Positions 60,944 to 64,000 of a stretch of 64,000 nucleotides of DNA are shown here, piece by piece; the stretch's first letter is position 1; each line of letters opens with the position of its first letter. Origin of the DNA: Ureibacillus sinduriensis BLB-1 = JCM 15800 (GTDB lineage: Bacteria > Bacillota > Bacilli > Bacillales_A > Planococcaceae); the NCBI RefSeq assembly GCF_000772955.1, contig NZ_JPVO01000053.1, forward strand, positions 124,001-188,000. Reading direction: 5' to 3'. Position numbers and translations under genes: made by a program. Below the pieces are notes generated by a model, which saw only the letters and a program-made list of their open reading frames with translations, had not been told where the DNA came from and ran no database searches.

Positions 60944-61144
60944 AAAAAAGCTATAGTTGTTTAATTTTAGGGTAAGATATTTCGCTACACTACTAAATAT
61001 AAACATAAGTCGTTAAAAATTGTGGAGTAGCAAATCAATGGTGACTTACTATTTACACGGTAAACTAAAAAACGAATATTGTATTTTTATAAAATTTATC
61101 TTTGTCAGTTCCATATATTTATAAAGCAACACCAATAAAAGGTT

Positions 61145-61759
61145 TTAATCTGTATTAGGATCTATTTCAGCTGTCCATGAACCAGAAGCTGTCTTAATTA
61201 GTTTACCATTTACGTAAACTGATGAAATTGAGTAATATTCCGCTTTAGTAGAACTGATTAGTTTATAGTAAGTAGTACCTTTTATAGTGATATTTGTAGT
61301 ACCAACAAGAGAAGCTGCGGCAAGTAATGTAGCTGTAAGCTCTTCTGATAGACGAAGTCGTTTTGCAGTAAAAGCAGCAGCATACGATAGGCCCATAATC
61401 ATTACTGAATTAGAAACCGAACCGTTAACTTGGAAAGATCCATCCCAGTATGTGCTCCCACCACCCGGATCAACGGCAAATGGTGTTATAAGGGTGTTAT
61501 CATTTATAGAATAGTTAGAGAATTGTGTGAATCCTTGTGGTACTTCAAAAGTATTATTTTCTGTTACAACTTCGTTTGAAATGATACCATTTTCTAAAAT
61601 TTCCTTAGCTAAAGCTTCATTGCTTGAATTTACTGTCAATACCTTTGGAGCTAATGGAATTGGTTTTTCTGAGTTTGCACTTGCTAGATTTGCTGTAATT
61701 GAAGGAACTACTAATGATGAAGCTATTAATCCTGTTAAAATCTTCTTTGGTATACTCAT
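61145..61759 (-). CDS. secreted protein of unknown function, 204 aa
   Basis: Signal peptide (KKILTGLIASSLVVPSITANLASA). Then a pro-like region and a C-terminal domain starting near FAVDPGGGSTYWDGSFQVNGS, with a helical MIMGLSYAAAFTAKRLRLSEELTATLLAAASLVG and beta strands. Possibly a secreted peptide or inhibitor of the lysogen. AGAGGAGATTG lies upstream on the minus strand. No family recognised. Confidence 0.7.
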   Translation of the reverse strand: MSIPKKILTGLIASSLVVPSITANLASANSEKPIPLAPKVLTVNSSNEALAKEILENGIISNEVVTENNTFEVPQGFTQFSNYSINDNTLITPFAVDPGGGSTYWDGSFQVNGSVSNSVMIMGLSYAAAFTAKRLRLSEELTATLLAAASLVGTTNITIKGTTYYKLISSTKAEYYSISSVYVNGKLIKTASGSWTAEIDPNTD

Positions 61760-61893
61760 ACAATCTCCTCTTCCCTTTTTTTATATAATATGGTATTTTT
61801 TACATATTACTATTTAAATATTAATATAATAAGTTAATTTTTTCAATACCTTATTGTAAAATAGTGTAAATAAGGATTAAGGGGAGAGGAATA

Positions 61894-62079
61894 ATGTATC
61901 TATTTTTTAAAGTATTGATTTTTTCGGCTATAGCAATAGGTTATTACCGTATAACAGAAAACAGCGAAATTAGTATATTTGTAGATTTTGTAATACTTTT
62001 TATTTTAATTTATCTTGTTTCTAGGATACTGGGAAAAATTGAGAAGCTAATCAAAGAAAAAAGAACAAAAGCACTTTAG
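61894..62079 (+). CDS. small membrane protein, 61 aa
   Basis: Two membrane helices (LFFKVLIFSAIAIGYYRI and FVDFVILFILIYLVSRILG) and a basic tail. AAGGGGAGAGG before ATG. Divergent from the secreted 204-aa protein; an immunity-type partner is conceivable but unproven. Confidence 0.65.
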   Translation: MYLFFKVLIFSAIAIGYYRITENSEISIFVDFVILFILIYLVSRILGKIEKLIKEKRTKAL

Positions 62080-62098
62080 TTAAATAGGCATTATATTC

Positions 62099-62125
62099 GA
62101 CACAACTCCAGTAAAAAGGAATTGT
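62099..62125 (+). terminator. terminator after the 61-aa gene
   Basis: GACACAACTCC / GGAATTGTGTC, AGTAAAAA loop, T5. Confidence 0.85.
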
Positions 62126-62310
62126 GTCTTTTTAATTTTCTCTGAAAAGCAGATGACTCACGTATGAATGGAGGTAAAATATTTTAAATAAAATTAATTC
62201 TATTAAGGTCTTATTTAACAGCAAATAAAGAACTCCATTTTTAAAAAAATGATTAAAATGGATGCTGCTTCAAAATCTGGCACCTTGTTAAATAAACAAC
62301 TTTATTCTTA

Positions 62311-62336
62311 AACCAGGGATAGTTACCTGGTTTTTC
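62311..62336 (+). terminator. hairpin terminator upstream of the SOS operon
   Basis: AAACCAGG / CCTGGTTTTT with GATAGTTA loop. Between 62126 and this site no gene is supported. Confidence 0.75.
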
Positions 62337-62339
62337 TTA

Positions 62340-62369
62340 TTGTCAAAACAAGAACATTTGTTCTATAAT
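62340..62369 (+). promoter_or_regulatory. LexA (SOS) box overlapping a sigma-A promoter
   Basis: GAACATTTGTTC (62352-62363) matches the GAAC-N4-GTTC LexA/DinR box. TTGTCA at 62340 and TATAAT at 62364-62369 give an 18-bp spacer that contains the box. The three-gene operon at 62414-63312 should be induced by DNA damage. Confidence 0.8.
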
Positions 62370-62413
62370 TAACATAAAATAAGGACGGTTGTTCGATAAT
62401 GTGGAGGGCAGAA

Positions 62414-62635
62414 ATGAAAAATCAATTAATGAAATTGTTTGAACGTGGTCAATTAGTGGATATGATGTACATTGCTCAAAGCGGTGAAATTAGTAAGAGA
62501 CGTATTAAAATTTCTAAACTGTTAGATGATAAATTCACGGCTTATTGTTTTACAAAGCATGCCAATCGAACTTTTATAATTGATAATATTTTGGCCCTTG
62601 CACCTGTAATTAGAAAAGAGCGTGAAGTCATTTGA
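62414..62635 (+). CDS. small SOS-operon protein, 73 aa
   Basis: ATG at 62414 chosen after GTGGAGGG. Beta-rich barrel-like sequence, LVDMMYIAQSGEISKRRIKISKLLDDKFTAYCFTKHANRTFIIDNILAL, in the style of WYL or SH3-like small domains found beside YolD. Unknown function. Confidence 0.7.
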   Translation: MKNQLMKLFERGQLVDMMYIAQSGEISKRRIKISKLLDDKFTAYCFTKHANRTFIIDNILALAPVIRKEREVI

Positions 62636-62982
62636 TTAATCGAGAAGTTGTAGGACTAACTCATAAACAAATTATTACCGACTTAACTATTCGAACTCTT
62701 GAGCGCGATCGTAAATATATTGGAGATTTCAAAATGCAACGAGCATTTGACATGTGGTTTGATAATCAAATCATGATGCTGCACAGTGATTTGAAAAACA
62801 TTAAAGCGGAGTTAGGGAAGAATGGAGTTAAACTACAAGGGAGCAAACCAGATGGAGATTTTACTGTCTATACAATAGTAGAAAAAGGAATGGTGTCAGA
62901 AGAAAAAAGATATTCAAACATCGCGCTAAGAAACCATTGTGAAGTGGAAATAAAACGTTTATTGGGATTGGAGGGTAAGTAA
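62632..62982 (+). CDS. SOS-operon hypothetical protein, 116 aa
   Basis: TTG start overlapping the previous stop. Soluble and mixed alpha/beta: IITDLTIRTLERDRKYIGDFKMQRAFDMWFDNQIMML and SEEKRYSNIALRNHCEVEIKRLLGL. No known family. Co-transcribed with the YolD-like gene. Confidence 0.65.
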   Translation: MINREVVGLTHKQIITDLTIRTLERDRKYIGDFKMQRAFDMWFDNQIMMLHSDLKNIKAELGKNGVKLQGSKPDGDFTVYTIVEKGMVSEEKRYSNIALRNHCEVEIKRLLGLEGK

Positions 62983-63312
62983 ATGTTGAAAGATAGAGGT
63001 AATAAGAAATGGACGGCCATGATGTTAACAGAGCATGTTACAGATTTAAGGAATTGGTACGAGAGCGATAATGATATTCCTGAACCTGAATTTGATGAAT
63101 TTAGTTTGAATTCTTTGGCTGACGATTTAAATATTGCATTTCAAACAAAATCAAATGTTCGCATCACGTACTGGAGCAATAAAAGAACGGAGAATTACGA
63201 AGGGGAAATAATAGAATTGCTTCCTAATGAACAAGCAGTAAGAATTAAAATAAATGATTACAGTATTAAGCTACTCTTGAAAAACATTGTAAAGCTTAAT
63301 GTGTACGATTAA
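62983..63312 (+). CDS. YolD-like family protein
   Basis: 109 residues: LKDRGNKKWTAMMLTEHVTDLRNW is the YolD signature, and INDYSIKLLLKNIVKLNVY closes the domain. YolD proteins usually accompany UvrX/DinB Y-family polymerases under LexA control. Here the polymerase is absent and two other small genes take its place. Confidence 0.88.
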   Translation: MLKDRGNKKWTAMMLTEHVTDLRNWYESDNDIPEPEFDEFSLNSLADDLNIAFQTKSNVRITYWSNKRTENYEGEIIELLPNEQAVRIKINDYSIKLLLKNIVKLNVYD

Positions 63313-63338
63313 AAAAAGCCACTCAAATGAGTGACTTG
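63311..63338 (-). terminator. terminator of the lipoprotein gene
   Basis: GTCACTC / GAGTGGC with ATTT loop and T7 when read on the minus strand. It overlaps the YolD stop and could serve both directions. Confidence 0.75.
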
Positions 63339-63345
63339 TCATTTA

Positions 63346-64000
63346 TTATTTATTAACCTCTATTACATGTTTAACATCTTCGCCGACTTTATCAAAGTTT
63401 GAGTTAGTTGGGGCAGAGATACGAATTTCGATAGAAGTTAAATCTTCTACAGCTGAATTTTTAAGGATATATACATTATGGCCTTCTTGCCTTACTTGAC
63501 CTAAATAATCGCCTTCAATATGTTCAGAAAGTAACATGTCAGGTTCTAATTGTTCTTTTGTATTTGTGATAATTACAGCCTGCCCTAAATAAAAAGACAT
63601 ATCTTCTTCAGAAGTGTTTTCTCCAGCCATCTCAATTGTAATAGCATTTACTTCATCACCAATCGCTACTTCAAACAGATCGGCAGCTTCTTGAGTTTTT
63701 GGAGTAATTTTCTTTAACTGTACAGCTGGAATTTCGTACTTCATTGGTCCGACTTCACCAGTGATACCAAGTTCTTTATTGGTATAAGTATTAACATTTT
63801 TTATGTTTTCATCTTCTTGTATATCCTCATCCTCAGAAGATTCTTCCTTATTTGTTTCTTCATTAGCTACTTCTTCTTTTTCAGTTGTCTCATTGCTACT
63901 TGCTGAATTTGATTCTTCTTTTGGCTCGCTAGAAGTTTCTTCTTGTCCTCCACAAGCTGCTAGAACAAGAATCATTAACATTACAAAACCGATTAATATT
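63346..64000 (-). CDS. lipoprotein with acidic linker (DUF4352-like), 5' end outside the window
   Basis: Lipobox LVLAAC followed by GGQEETSSE. A Glu/Ser/Thr-rich linker (about 15-65) precedes an immunoglobulin-like domain (ELGITGEVGPMKYEIPAVQLK ... LGQAVIITNTKEQL). The frame stays open to the window edge (ILIGFV before the first internal ATG), giving a normal signal peptide, so the real start lies beyond base 64000. The protein should be membrane-anchored outside the cell. Whether it is phage cargo or host is unclear. Confidence 0.75.
   Translation of the reverse strand, partial: ILIGFVMLMILVLAACGGQEETSSEPKEESNSASSNETTEKEEVANEETNKEESSEDEDIQEDENIKNVNTYTNKELGITGEVGPMKYEIPAVQLKKITPKTQEAADLFEVAIGDEVNAITIEMAGENTSEEDMSFYLGQAVIITNTKEQLEPDMLLSEHIEGDYLGQVRQEGHNVYILKNSAVEDLTSIEIRISAPTNSNFDKVGEDVKHVIEVNK

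Larger units (their letters stand above)
19046..64000. mobile_element. siphovirus-type prophage, left end and body; right end outside the window
   Basis: Gene order is that of a temperate Bacillales siphophage: serine integrase, repressor, Cro, early, recombination and replication genes, terminase, HK97 head, tail, holin, amidase, lysogeny genes. The left junction is placed at about 19034-19075, where the transporter fragment meets the integrase. No second piece of that transporter is found up to 64000, so more than 45 kb belongs to the element. Genes from 54.9 kb onward are lysogenic cargo by position; that they belong to the same prophage is inferred. Confidence 0.85.

Noticed and set aside
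63346-64000. Right prophage attachment site in the last kilobase
   Set aside because: No sequence resembling the transporter gene or the 19040-19075 junction is present; the end must lie further right.

Overview
The window is low-GC Gram-positive DNA from an endospore-forming Bacillales bacterium. The best fit is the Planococcaceae/Caryophanaceae group (Solibacillus- or Lysinibacillus-like). This rests on S-layer-homology (SLH) surface proteins, CotF-type spore coat proteins, an S-box in front of metA, an aconitase gene upstream of a small spore-type protein and a YneP-like thioesterase, and strong AGGAGG ribosome binding sites. The family assignment is inference from gene content.

Bases 1 to about 19,050 are ordinary chromosome: the 3' end of aconitase, an SLH-anchored 5'-nucleotidase, a YxcD-like gene with a membrane partner, a YhdT/PanF pantothenate transport pair, a GIY-YIG nuclease, two coat genes, tRNA-Asn, a thioesterase, a UPF1-like helicase with a winged-helix-like partner, SAM-riboswitch-controlled metA, and a metallo-beta-lactamase-fold hydrolase. 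Two kinds of non-coding repeat stand out. A roughly 200-bp element occurs twice in opposite orientations, each time inside a terminator hairpin that is duplicated around it. A tandem array of about 17 hairpin units of 51-52 bp fills 16.2-17.1 kb.

From about 19,050 to the right edge lies an integrated siphovirus-type prophage whose right end is outside the window. Its large serine integrase abuts the 3' fragment of a membrane-transporter gene, which marks the left junction. The prophage runs: integrase, CI/Cro switch with 15-bp operators, early genes, recombination (annealing-like protein, PD-(D/E)XK nuclease, SSB), replication (initiator with 11-bp iterons, DnaB-type helicase), small regulators, a cargo block with a HEPN-like protein and a membrane protein, HNH/terminase, HK97-type head, tail, baseplate, holins and amidase. 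After lysis come lysogeny genes: secreted and SLH proteins, an FtsK-like translocase with a replication-relaxation protein, and a LexA-box YolD operon.

The most striking result is recoding in the structural module. The major capsid and major tail protein genes both end in CCC-TAA. A +1 slip there opens an 18-codon extension in each, and the two extensions are 12/18 identical although the proteins are unrelated. Each site is followed, 5 nt after the stop, by a 7-bp stem with the same loop, and one base pair differs in a compensatory and synonymous way. The tail-assembly chaperone pair adds a conventional -1 frameshift on A9. The phage therefore seems to put one common C-terminal tag on a minority of both capsid and tail-tube subunits. 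Listeria phage PSA is the known precedent for +1 frameshifting in these two gene types.
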